From Streptomyces sp. NBC_01454 (GTDB taxonomy: Bacteria; Actinomycetota; Actinomycetes; Streptomycetales; Streptomycetaceae): 64,000 nt of DNA. Within the stretch, counting starts at the first letter, position 1. Each line of letters begins with the position of its first letter. The stretch spans positions 3,720,001-3,784,000 of the forward strand of contig NZ_CP109460.1 of NCBI RefSeq assembly GCF_036227565.1, given 5' to 3'. The position numbers were made by a program, and so were the translations under genes. The notes beneath the pieces were generated by a model. It was not told the origin of the DNA. It was given only the letters and a program-made list of their open reading frames with translations, and searched no databases. Below, in pieces: positions 44,824 through 53,259 of this stretch.

Positions 44824-45756
44824 TCATCGGTCGAAGCTCAAGGTCCGATAGACCGTCACGTTGCCGACGAGCTCGGAGCACGCGCTCGCGGCGTCCACCA
44901 CCCGTTGCGGGTAGGAGGGATCGGTGGTGTCCAGCAGCACCCCGAGGCTCGTGCCGCTGTGGCCGATCACCACACCGAGCCCGCCGACCTGCCGGCACAT
45001 CTCGATCATCGGTTCCAACGTCCGTTTGGGACGCAGCACTTGGTTCATCAGGGCGCTGCGGGTGGCCACCGCGCCCACCTCGGCGAGGTCGGCGCCGGCC
45101 ACCGCCGTGCTGATCCGTTCCAGCAGCCGGGCGTACTCCACGCGGTCGGCGGCCGAGAACGGTTTGGGGATGCGGTTGAAGGCGACGGTGTCGATCTCGC
45201 CGCCCTCGTCGGCGCCCACCACGGTCATCGACGGCAGCGACCCCAGTTCGGAGTGCAGCGCCACCCGCCGGTGGTAGAACGCCACGATGCCCGGGTAGAG
45301 GACGCCGTCGGTCGGCTCGATCTCGGCCAGCAGCGACTCGATCCGCCGGGGCGGCATCGGCTCCCCCAGCGCGTTGGCCACCGCGCGCGCCGTCGCCACG
45401 AGGTCGGCGGAGGAGCTGGCCAGCCCCTTGCCCTCGGGCAGGGTGCTCTCGATCGTCAGCACCCCGCCCATCGGCGTGGCCGACGACTGCGTGATCATTC
45501 GGGCGAGCCGGAGCGCCTTGCGCTTGTGGGCCGGGTACACCGTCAGCGCGTCGGTGCCGGGCGTGCCGTGGAACGTCACCCGGGCCCAGCGGGCGATCGG
45601 CAGGGTGACCAGGAAGTCGGTGTTCTCCGCCGGCAGGACACCCTGCAGCAGCTCGCCGAAGGTGCCGGACGCGGTGCTCATCCCGGTCACCGCCGCGTAC
45701 GGGGCCTCCCGGCGCCCGAGGACGTCCTGCACCGCTCCGTCAGGGACCGTCGCCAC
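44824..45756 (-). CDS. GHMP-family kinase, L-threonine kinase-like
   Basis: A 310-residue kinase with the GHMP ATP-binding motif LPEGKGLASSSADLVA (107-121), very similar to PduX-type L-threonine kinases, plus GTFGELLQG near the start and GHSGTSLGVLL near the end. It would make O-phospho-L-threonine (serine or homoserine are alternatives). The GTG at 45756 overlaps the lyase stop and has a GGAGGGG ribosome site inside that gene. In 2,3-diaminobutyrate clusters such as those of uridyl peptides, a kinase of this kind is thought to start the pathway. Confidence 0.85.
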   Translation of the reverse strand: MATVPDGAVQDVLGRREAPYAAVTGMSTASGTFGELLQGVLPAENTDFLVTLPIARWARVTFHGTPGTDALTVYPAHKRKALRLARMITQSSATPMGGVLTIESTLPEGKGLASSSADLVATARAVANALGEPMPPRRIESLLAEIEPTDGVLYPGIVAFYHRRVALHSELGSLPSMTVVGADEGGEIDTVAFNRIPKPFSAADRVEYARLLERISTAVAGADLAEVGAVATRSALMNQVLRPKRTLEPMIEMCRQVGGLGVVIGHSGTSLGVLLDTTDPSYPQRVVDAASACSELVGNVTVYRTLSFDR

Positions 45757-47288
45757 TAATGCCGCCCCTCCGGTCCGGCCAGCAGCCGGTCCAGACCGGT
45801 CGCCGCCTCCGCGAGGTCCGCGCGCCGGGCGCGCCAGCGCTCCGCCACCACGTCGATGGCGGCCTCCTGGTCGGCGAGCAGGGACCGTACGGCCTCCGGG
45901 CCGGTCGAGCCGTCGGAGCACTTGGCGGCGAGGCCGCCCGGCACGCTCATCGCCTGCGCCAGCAGCCCGGCGGCGTCGTCGGCCCGGTGGCCCTCGTCGG
46001 CCAGCAGGGCATCCAGCAGCGGCCCGTCCGGCTCGGCGGGCGAGAGTCCGCGCTCGACGGCCCGCACGATGTAGCGCCCGGCGACGACCTGGGAGGTGCG
46101 CCAGGGCACCCCGGCGCGCAGGGTCAGGAGATTGGCGAGGGTGAAGCCGCCCAGGTACTCGCTCTCGCAGGCCGCCCGCATCCGGTCCGCCCGGAGCTCC
46201 AGGTTCTCCAGCACCGCGCCGAACAGCCGCAGCACCGACCCGAAGGCGTCGAAAGCGGCCGGCACCCCCGCGTTGGCCTCTTTGGAGACCTCTACGGAGT
46301 TGCTGTACGGGGTGTTCCGCTGGCCGGTGGCGATGTCGGTGTAGGCGGCGCTCAGGTGCGCCGTACGCGCGCGGATGCGTTCCAGGACCGGGTAGTTCTT
46401 CTTCTGCGGCATCGCGGAGGAGATGCCCGACCAGTGGTCCGGCAGGTCGACGAAGCCGTAGCCGGCGCCGCCCCAGGTCATCAGGTCGGTGACGAACCGG
46501 CTCAGGGCCACGCCGAGCAGGGAGAACTCCGCGCAGGCCTCCAGCGCCCAGTCGCGCTGCGCCACGGCGCGCAGCGCATGCCGGCGTACCTCGGTGAAGC
46601 CCAGCAGCCGGGCCATCCGGGCCCGGTCCCAGGACAGTTCCTGTCCGGCCATGGCCCCGGCGCCCATCGGGGAGGCGCTGGCCGTGCGGTACACCGCGTC
46701 CAGCCGGTCCAGGGTGTGCAGCACCTGGTCGCACAGCGCGGCGAAGTAGAAGCCGGGGCTGATCACCTGCGCCGGCTGCAGATGGGTGTAGCCGGGCATC
46801 ACCAGTCCGGCGCCCCGGACGGCCAGCCGGTGCGCGGTGCGGCCGAACTCCAGCAGCGCCTCGGCGCTGTCCAGCAGCCGGCCGCGGCCGTACATCAGCT
46901 GGGCGGTGGCCTGCAGGTCGTTGCGGCTGCGGTCCACGTGCCAGGCGGGCGGCACCTCGGCCAGCCGGCGGGAGACGTAGCGCTCCAGGGTGAAGGCGAT
47001 GTCGCTCATGCTCTCCCCGGCCTCCTGCTCGATGGCCTCGGGGGTGACGCGGTCGAGGAGGTCGGCGACGGCGCCGACCTGTGCGCCGTCCATCAGCCCG
47101 AGCCGCCGGTACTCCAGCAGCAACACCTTCTCCAGCTGGACGTATCCGGGCAGCAGGGCGTCGATCTCGAAGCGGAGCTGCGGTTCGAGCACCTCGGCGC
47201 GCAGCAGGGCGTCCGGGCCGGACGCGATCCGCCCTGTCAGCCCGCCCGGCCCGCCGCCACGGGGCGCCGTCACATCGTCGTTGGGCAT
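45756..47288 (-). CDS. Argininosuccinate lyase-like enzyme
   Basis: A 510-residue member of the fumarase/aspartase superfamily closest to argininosuccinate lyase. It has the WHVDRSRNDLQA motif (residues 121-124), His169 in GYTHLQP, and the signature loop SSAMPQKKNYP (about 290-300), with a Tyr inserted before the usual Pro. It is some 40 residues longer than housekeeping ArgH. No argG lies nearby, so a dedicated role is likely: releasing fumarate from an aspartate adduct to leave a diamino acid. The ATG at 47288 has a GAGGAAA ribosome site. Confidence 0.87.
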   Translation of the reverse strand: MPNDDVTAPRGGGPGGLTGRIASGPDALLRAEVLEPQLRFEIDALLPGYVQLEKVLLLEYRRLGLMDGAQVGAVADLLDRVTPEAIEQEAGESMSDIAFTLERYVSRRLAEVPPAWHVDRSRNDLQATAQLMYGRGRLLDSAEALLEFGRTAHRLAVRGAGLVMPGYTHLQPAQVISPGFYFAALCDQVLHTLDRLDAVYRTASASPMGAGAMAGQELSWDRARMARLLGFTEVRRHALRAVAQRDWALEACAEFSLLGVALSRFVTDLMTWGGAGYGFVDLPDHWSGISSAMPQKKNYPVLERIRARTAHLSAAYTDIATGQRNTPYSNSVEVSKEANAGVPAAFDAFGSVLRLFGAVLENLELRADRMRAACESEYLGGFTLANLLTLRAGVPWRTSQVVAGRYIVRAVERGLSPAEPDGPLLDALLADEGHRADDAAGLLAQAMSVPGGLAAKCSDGSTGPEAVRSLLADQEAAIDVVAERWRARRADLAEAATGLDRLLAGPEGRH

Positions 47289-47314
47289 GGTTTCCTCACG
47301 GGTACGAAGGGGTC

Positions 47315-50300
47315 TCACAGGGACGGAGGGGCGGGGCGCGACGGCACCGGGGCCGGAACGGGCGAGGCCGGCGCGGTCGGCGCGGCCAGCGCGGCCAGCA
47401 CCAGCTCCTTGGCGTCGGCCGCCCGGGTGCGGAGGAAGTGCGGTCTGCCGGAGTCCAGTTCGTGGTGGGTGACGTCGTCGGAGAGGAGCTGCCAGTCCCC
47501 GTGGGCGTGGGCACCGGGCGGGGTGCCGTCGGGGGCGCCGGCGGCCACGACGAGTGCGAGGGGCGCGGTGATGCGGTGGGCCGCGGGGTGCTGCCAGGCG
47601 GCCAGCAGGAAGCGTCCCGCCGAGTGGACGTCGTGCCGGTAGGCGGGGCCCATCAGCCGGGCCCGTTCGGGCTTGAGCCCGTCGAACTCCACGTAGGCGC
47701 CCTCGCGGAGCAGGGCCGCGGTGACCTCCTGGTCGCTCATGGCGCGGACCCGTTCCATCCGCTCCGGCAGTCCGGCCGCCCGGCCGGGGGCGGCGCCGCC
47801 GACGAAGACCCGGCGGGGGGCGCCGGGACCGTCCTGAAGCAGCCGGGCCAGTGCCAGGGCGTGTGCGGCGCCCTCCCCCTGGCCCCACAGCAGCAGCGGT
47901 GCGCCGGGCAGCCGCCGCAGCTCCTGGTGCACCCGGCGGGCGGCCTCCGCCACGTCCACCAGGTCCTGCGGGCCGGGCACGAAGTCGTGGCCCGGCAGTT
48001 CGACGCCGTACACCTCGACTCCGCAGGGGGCGAGTTCCCGGGCGAGGGCGAGGAAGTTGACGGCGTTCCCGCCGGCGCCGGGGAAGCAGACCAGGCGCCC
48101 GGCCGGTGCGGTGCGGTCCGGGAGCGCGACGGTCAGCGACCGCAGCAGCGGTGCCGCGGTGTCGTCCGGTGCGGTGCCGTCGCCCGCGTCGATGACGGCA
48201 GCCAGGTCGGCAAGGACGGGGTGGGCGACGATCCGGGCCAGGGAGACGAGCCGGTCGAGTTTGACCACGAGCCAGGTCGCGGAGAGCGAGGTGCCGCCCA
48301 GTGCGAAGAAGTTGTCGGTCCGCCCGATGCACTGCAGCGGCGCGTTCAGGGCCTCGGCCCAGGCCATCGCGAGGCGCTGTTCGGTGGGAGTGGCGGGGGC
48401 GGCGCCGGTGGCGTCGGCATGGCCGAGGGTGCCGGCCAGCTCGGTGAGCGCCTTGCGGTCGACCTTGCCGTTCTCGCTGACGGGCAGGGCGTCCAGCCAG
48501 TGGCAGTAGGTGGGGATCAGATAGTCCGGGAGGTGGCCGGCGAGGACGTCGCGGAGCCGGCCGGTGTCGGGGCGGCCGGTGCCGACGAGGAAGGCGACCA
48601 GCACCTTGTGCCGGTCGCTGCCGGCGGAGGCGACGACCACCGCGTCCTTCACCCCGTCGACGGCCAACAGCCCGTTCTCGACCTCACCGGTCTCGATGCG
48701 ATATCCGCGGATCTTGACCTGCTGGTCGCGGCGGCCGAGGAACTGCAGCCGGCCCTCGGGCAGCCAGCGCCCGAAGTCGCCCGTGCGGTACATCCGTTGG
48801 CCCGGCCGGAACGGGTCGGGGACGAAGGCCGCCCGGGTGCGTTCCGGATCGTTGACGTAGCCGCGGCCGACCGCGACGCCGGAGAAGACGATCTCCCCGG
48901 TGGCACCGAGCGGGGCCAGGCCGCCCTGTTCGTCGAGGACGTAGCCGCGCACGTTGCGGCGCATCCGGCCGAGCGTGACGAACCCTCGGTCGGGCACCCG
49001 GTCGAGGATCTCGTGCATGGTGTCGTCCGAGACCTCTGTCGCGCCGTACGCGTTGACCAGCCGGATGTCCGGCCGGCAGGCGAACCACCGGCGCACCAGG
49101 TCCCGTTTGAGCTCCTCGCCGGTCACCGAGACCACGCGTAGCGCGCCAAGGTCGCGGGGGTGCCGTTCCAGGGCCGTGATCAGCGCGTCGAAGTAGGACG
49201 GGACGAGCTGGACGACGGTGGCCCGCGCGGCGGTGAGTTCGGTGAGGAAGCGGTCCACGTCCAGCAGTACGTCGGTATCCACGATGCGGGCGCTGCCGCC
49301 GGTCAGCAGCGGTGCGACGAGCTGCCACAGCGAGATGTCCAACGACTGAGCGGCAGTTTGCGCCACCACCGCACCGGGCCCGATGCCGAGGTCCGTCACC
49401 TTCATCAGCAGGTGGTTGAGCAGCCCGGCGTGCTCGCACATCACACCCTTGGGCGTGCCGGTGGAGCCCGAGGTGAAGTAGATGTACGCGAGCCGGTCGG
49501 GTGCCGTGCGCCGTCCGGGGGCGGCGGTGGTGTCCGTGGCCGGGCGTACGCCCCCGCCCGCAGCGGGGTCATCGGCGCACAGGGCGGCGGCGTCCAGTGT
49601 CCGGCGCCGGCCGGCGCCGTCGGGCGCGGGGGGTGCCGTGGGACCGGCCCCCAGCACGAACCGGCAGTCGACGCCGTCGAGTTGGGCGGCGATCCGGGCG
49701 GGCGGGAAGTCCGGCTGCACGGGGAGATAGCAGCCGCCGGCCTTGAACACGCCGAGGGTGGCAGCCGCCCACTCCAGGCCGCGCTCCATGACGACGGCCA
49801 CCACGTCCTCGTCGGCGAGGCCGTCGGCCCGCAGGGCGTGCGCGATCCGTTGGGCGTGGGCGTCGAGCCGGCGGTACGTCCAGGTCCGGCTGCGGTGCGT
49901 GACCGCGACCGCATCCGGGGTCCGCCGGACCTGCTCCTCGAACCGCTCGACGAACAGCCGTCCGTCGGAGGGCTCCGCCGGGCCGGCCAGCCCGTAGATC
50001 TGGAAGTGTCGTTCATCCTCGGCGAGCAGGCTGCGCTCCCCCGCAGGGGCGTCCGGGTGCGCGGCCAGCAGCTCCAGGGCCCGGCCGTGGTAGCCGACGA
50101 TCCTGGTCAGCTGATCGTCGGTCATGACGTCGCTACGGGACCGGGCCGTCACGACCACGCCGCCGGCGTGCACCGCGATACGCACCCACAGCGCCGGGGT
50201 GTCCTCGGGGGCCTCCGCCGGATCGGTGTCGGACAGGTCGAGGACGGACTCGGGACGCGGCGGGATGCCGCCGCCCGGCCCACCTTCCGTGCCGGGCGGC

Positions 50301-50689
50301 CGGCAGCCCTGCCCGGCCTGGCCGATGAGTTCGCGCCAGGTGGTTCGCAGCACCCCGCTCGCGCCGACCGGGTGCGGCGCGGCCGGGTCGCCGCCCGCGG
50401 GCACGTACCCGGTGACCGGCTCCTGCCGGGAGGTGAGCGCGGCAACCACCCTGAGGTGGGCGGCCAACAGCACGGCGTCCAGCGGGGCGGCGCTCTCCTC
50501 GGCGACCGCTTGCAGCCGGGCGGTCAGCCGCGGGGGGAGGACGATGTCGGCGGCCGGCACGGCGGGCGGCGCACCGGCCCCGGGTGCGGTCCAGCGCGGG
50601 ATGCGGGCGGCGGCATCCGCCGCGGTGTCCCCCGAAGCGCGCCCGCCCGCCGCTCCGGCCGCGACGGAGCGGCCCAAAGTCTTCGACAC
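47315..50689 (-). CDS. Stand-alone NRPS: truncated C - A - T - inactive thioesterase
   Basis: A 1124-residue protein. Residues about 45-215 resemble only the C-terminal half of a condensation domain and have no HHxxxDG. The A domain (about 230-750, TSGSTGTPKG near 405, ENGKVDR intact) has manual pocket residues DIWQSTADD, similar in its acidic end to A1 of the large NRPS. T domain has GGTS near 799. The thioesterase region (about 860-1110) looks like a type II thioesterase (CFPGAGG), but its nucleophile elbow reads GQGEG near 936, with Gly in place of Ser. The protein may hold an amino acid for modification or hand-over. It heads the diamino-acid operon behind SARP box E. Start GTG 50689 has a weak ribosome site. 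Confidence 0.9.
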   Translation of the reverse strand: MSKTLGRSVAAGAAGGRASGDTAADAAARIPRWTAPGAGAPPAVPAADIVLPPRLTARLQAVAEESAAPLDAVLLAAHLRVVAALTSRQEPVTGYVPAGGDPAAPHPVGASGVLRTTWRELIGQAGQGCRPPGTEGGPGGGIPPRPESVLDLSDTDPAEAPEDTPALWVRIAVHAGGVVVTARSRSDVMTDDQLTRIVGYHGRALELLAAHPDAPAGERSLLAEDERHFQIYGLAGPAEPSDGRLFVERFEEQVRRTPDAVAVTHRSRTWTYRRLDAHAQRIAHALRADGLADEDVVAVVMERGLEWAAATLGVFKAGGCYLPVQPDFPPARIAAQLDGVDCRFVLGAGPTAPPAPDGAGRRRTLDAAALCADDPAAGGGVRPATDTTAAPGRRTAPDRLAYIYFTSGSTGTPKGVMCEHAGLLNHLLMKVTDLGIGPGAVVAQTAAQSLDISLWQLVAPLLTGGSARIVDTDVLLDVDRFLTELTAARATVVQLVPSYFDALITALERHPRDLGALRVVSVTGEELKRDLVRRWFACRPDIRLVNAYGATEVSDDTMHEILDRVPDRGFVTLGRMRRNVRGYVLDEQGGLAPLGATGEIVFSGVAVGRGYVNDPERTRAAFVPDPFRPGQRMYRTGDFGRWLPEGRLQFLGRRDQQVKIRGYRIETGEVENGLLAVDGVKDAVVVASAGSDRHKVLVAFLVGTGRPDTGRLRDVLAGHLPDYLIPTYCHWLDALPVSENGKVDRKALTELAGTLGHADATGAAPATPTEQRLAMAWAEALNAPLQCIGRTDNFFALGGTSLSATWLVVKLDRLVSLARIVAHPVLADLAAVIDAGDGTAPDDTAAPLLRSLTVALPDRTAPAGRLVCFPGAGGNAVNFLALARELAPCGVEVYGVELPGHDFVPGPQDLVDVAEAARRVHQELRRLPGAPLLLWGQGEGAAHALALARLLQDGPGAPRRVFVGGAAPGRAAGLPERMERVRAMSDQEVTAALLREGAYVEFDGLKPERARLMGPAYRHDVHSAGRFLLAAWQHPAAHRITAPLALVVAAGAPDGTPPGAHAHGDWQLLSDDVTHHELDSGRPHFLRTRAADAKELVLAALAAPTAPASPVPAPVPSRPAPPSL

Positions 50690-50702
50690 GTGATCGCCAA
50701 CC

Positions 50703-50726
50703 TACGGAGGAATGTACGGAGGAATG
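50703..50726. repeat. Two tandem copies of a 12-bp unit
   Basis: TACGGAGGAATG occurs twice in direct succession, 14 bp upstream of the NRPS GTG. On the plus strand it looks like a ribosome site plus ATG, but no open frame follows. It may be a promoter-proximal duplication. Confidence 0.7.
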
Positions 50727-50768
50727 TGCTGTCCGGCATCGCCTGCGTCACCATGCTGGCGAGGTGCA

Positions 50769-50797
50769 CTGACAGGCCGCTGACGCCCCGTTACCGG
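50769..50797 (-). promoter_or_regulatory. SARP-type box E upstream of the stand-alone NRPS
   Basis: CTGACAG (50769) and CTGACGC (50780) on the plus strand are 11 bp apart, and a poor third repeat (TTACCGG) follows at 50791. Read toward the NRPS they give GTCAG cores, the last one 79 bp before its GTG. This is the rightmost such box and so a good marker for the cluster border. Confidence 0.6.
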
Positions 50798-51055
50798 TGG
50801 TGTGCCACGAGACCGTCGGTCCCCTCACCGCCGGGGGCGCGCCACCGGTCTCCGGTCACCGACCGGCGGTCGGGTGCCGGGGCCGCGCCCGATGCGGCTC
50901 CCGTACCCGGTGGCGCCGTCGACGCGCTCGTTCCACCTCGCGCGATGAACCTCCCGCCCGTCGTCAGGGCCCGTACGTTGTCGCATTCGGCGAAGTTGTC
51001 CACAGCCTGGTGACCCTCGCCGACGGATCCGCGACGCCGGGCGCAGAATGGGCTC

Positions 51056-53011
51056 ATGACTGACGAGACGACCGCAGGCCCAGCTCACGCCACCGACCCG
51101 AAGCCTTTGCCGACCGATACCCACCAGGGGCCCGGGGCGACAGATGCGGCAGGCCCCATAGCGGGAGCGGAGGGGTCGGCGGCGGGCTCCGGCGGCGCGG
51201 TGGACGCGATGCCGGACTGGGAGAAGCGCTTCCGTGCGCCGCGGATCGGGCTGCCGGACTGGGCCGAGGACGCCCCGGCCCGTTCCCTGTTCGTCTCGAA
51301 CGCCACCGGCACCTTCGAGCTGTACTCCTGGGACCGGTCGACCGGCGAGCAGCGGCAGGTCACCGACCGGCCGAACGGCACGACGGACGGGACGCTGTCG
51401 CCGGACGGCCGGTGGATCTGGTGGTTCTCGGACACCGACGGCGACGAGTTCGGCGTCTGGATGCGGCAGCCCTTCGAGGGCGGCCCGGATGAGCCGGCCA
51501 CCCCGGGGGTCGCCGCCGCCTATTCGGGAGGGCTGGCGATCGGCCGGGACGGGACCGTGGTCGTCGGATGCTCCACGGATGAGGAGGGCTCCACGGTCCA
51601 TGTCGTACGGCCCGGAGAGCCTCCGGTGGAGATCTACCGGCACCGCGAATCCGCAGGCGTCGGCGATCTTTCTCACGACGGCTCCCTGATCGCCCTGGAG
51701 CACACCGAGCACGGCGATGCGATGCACTCCGCGATCCGCGTCGTCAGGCCCGACGGCTCCACGGTCGCCGAGCTCGACGACACCGACGGCGGGACCCAGG
51801 AGCTGGGCCTGTCCGTGATGGGCTTCGCCCCGGTCGACGGGGACGCCAGGCTGCTGGTCGGACATCAGCGCAGGGGCCGTTGGGAGCCGATGATCTGGGA
51901 CCCGCTCACCGGGGTGGAGACCGCCCTGGAGATCGATCTGCCCGGAGATGTGGGCGCCGACTGGTGCCCCGACGGGTCCGCCCTGCTGGTGGAGCACGAG
52001 TACCAGGCCCGCAGCGAGCTGTGGCGCTATGAGCTGGGCGAGCCGGGCGGGGCTGCGGGATCGGCGGCCGGACGTCCGCTGACCCGGGTCGAGACCCCGG
52101 CCGGCACGGTCTCGGGTGCGACGGCCCGCCCGGACGGCACGGTGGAGTTCCTGTGGTCGTCGGCGGCGCAGCCCCCGGAGGTGCGCTCGACGAGCGGCAA
52201 GGTCGTGCTGGACCCGCCCGGTATGAAGGCCCCCGGGTCGGTCCCGGTGCGCGACGTCTGGGTGGAGGGCCCGGGCGGCCGTATCCATGCGCTGGTGCAG
52301 CAGCCCGCAGGCGAGGGTCCCTTCCCGACGGTGTTCGACATACACGGTGGTCCGACCTGGCACGACAGCGACGCTTTCGCTTCGTCGCCCGCGGCGTGGG
52401 TCGACCACGGCTTCGCGGTCGTCCGCGTCAACTACCGCGGTTCGACCGGCTATGGCCGCGCCTGGACGGATGCGCTCAAGCATCGCGTCGGACTGATCGA
52501 GCTGGAGGACATCGCAGCGGTACGCGAGTGGGCGGTCTCCTCCGGTCTGTCGGACCCGGAGCGACTGGTACTGGCGGGCGGCTCATGGGGCGGCTATCTG
52601 ACGCTGCTGGGGCTCGGCACCCAGCCGGAGGCCTGGGCGGTGGGCCTGGCGGCGGTCCCGGTCGCGGACTACGTCACGGCGTACAACGACGAGATGGAAG
52701 CCCTCAAGGCCATGGACCGGACCCTGCTGGGCGGCACCCCTGAGGAGGTCCCGGAGCGCTTCGAGGCGTCGTCGCCGCTGACCTATGTGGACGCGGTGCG
52801 GGCGCCGGTGTACATCTCGGCGGGCGTCAACGACCCGCGGTGCCCGATCCAGCAGGTGGAGAACTACGTGAAGCGTCTGGAGGGCCGCGGCCATCCCCAC
52901 GAGGTCTACCGCTACGACGCCGGCCATGGCTCCCTCGTCGTGGAGGAACGCATCAAGCAGGTCCGCCTGGAACTCGACTTCGCCCAGCGCCATGTGAGCG
53001 CGAAGGACTAG
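51056..53011 (+). CDS. S9-family (prolyl oligopeptidase-like) peptidase
   Basis: A 651-residue serine peptidase with an N-terminal beta-propeller (about 60-390) and a C-terminal alpha/beta hydrolase domain. The nucleophile is in GGSWGGYL, the acid in NDPRCP, and the histidine in AGHGSLV. The first 50 residues are low-complexity and poorly conserved. It probably cleaves short peptides in the cytoplasm. The SARP boxes stop before it and it is read away from the cluster, so it is probably not part of the pathway. Confidence 0.92.
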   Translation: MTDETTAGPAHATDPKPLPTDTHQGPGATDAAGPIAGAEGSAAGSGGAVDAMPDWEKRFRAPRIGLPDWAEDAPARSLFVSNATGTFELYSWDRSTGEQRQVTDRPNGTTDGTLSPDGRWIWWFSDTDGDEFGVWMRQPFEGGPDEPATPGVAAAYSGGLAIGRDGTVVVGCSTDEEGSTVHVVRPGEPPVEIYRHRESAGVGDLSHDGSLIALEHTEHGDAMHSAIRVVRPDGSTVAELDDTDGGTQELGLSVMGFAPVDGDARLLVGHQRRGRWEPMIWDPLTGVETALEIDLPGDVGADWCPDGSALLVEHEYQARSELWRYELGEPGGAAGSAAGRPLTRVETPAGTVSGATARPDGTVEFLWSSAAQPPEVRSTSGKVVLDPPGMKAPGSVPVRDVWVEGPGGRIHALVQQPAGEGPFPTVFDIHGGPTWHDSDAFASSPAAWVDHGFAVVRVNYRGSTGYGRAWTDALKHRVGLIELEDIAAVREWAVSSGLSDPERLVLAGGSWGGYLTLLGLGTQPEAWAVGLAAVPVADYVTAYNDEMEALKAMDRTLLGGTPEEVPERFEASSPLTYVDAVRAPVYISAGVNDPRCPIQQVENYVKRLEGRGHPHEVYRYDAGHGSLVVEERIKQVRLELDFAQRHVSAKD

Positions 53012-53146
53012 CGACTCGGCTGGGGCCCCCGCGTCTGCGTGCGTCGACTGCGGGGCGGGCGAGTGGGGTCGGAGGGTGCGGTTCGGGCAGCTGCCGACGG
53101 GGATGGTCGGCTGCGCTGGGACTGAGCTTTGGCCGGGGCCTGGCTG

Positions 53147-53196
53147 GGCCTGGGCCGGCCCAGGCCGTAGCCGGCCCAGGCCGTAAGCCGGCCATG
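53147..53196. repeat. Palindrome and repeats between convergent genes
   Basis: A perfect 20-bp palindrome (53147-53166, half-site GGCCTGGGCC) is followed by direct copies of CCGGCCCAGGCCGTA. It lies between the convergent peptidase and CDF genes, where a two-way terminator is expected. CAGCT repeats run to the CDF stop (53246-53260). Confidence 0.55.
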
Positions 53197-53259
53197 GGCA
53201 GGTGGTGGTGGAGGAGGGTGGGAGGGGGAAAGCAACCGAACCGGCCAGCTCAGCTCAGC

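Larger units (their letters stand above)
50690..51055. other. Divergent intergenic region at the cluster edge
   Basis: This 366-bp gap separates the stand-alone NRPS gene (left) from the S9 peptidase gene (right). It contains the 12-bp tandem repeat at 50703-50726 and SARP box E. I see no gene. The GC-rich part from about 50815 shows no clear promoter for the peptidase. Confidence 0.6.

Noticed and set aside
47315..50689. Possibility that the stand-alone NRPS is a pseudogene
   Set aside because: The frame is open over 1124 codons, the A and T motifs are intact, and it heads an operon behind a SARP box. Only the flanking half-C and TE parts look inactive.
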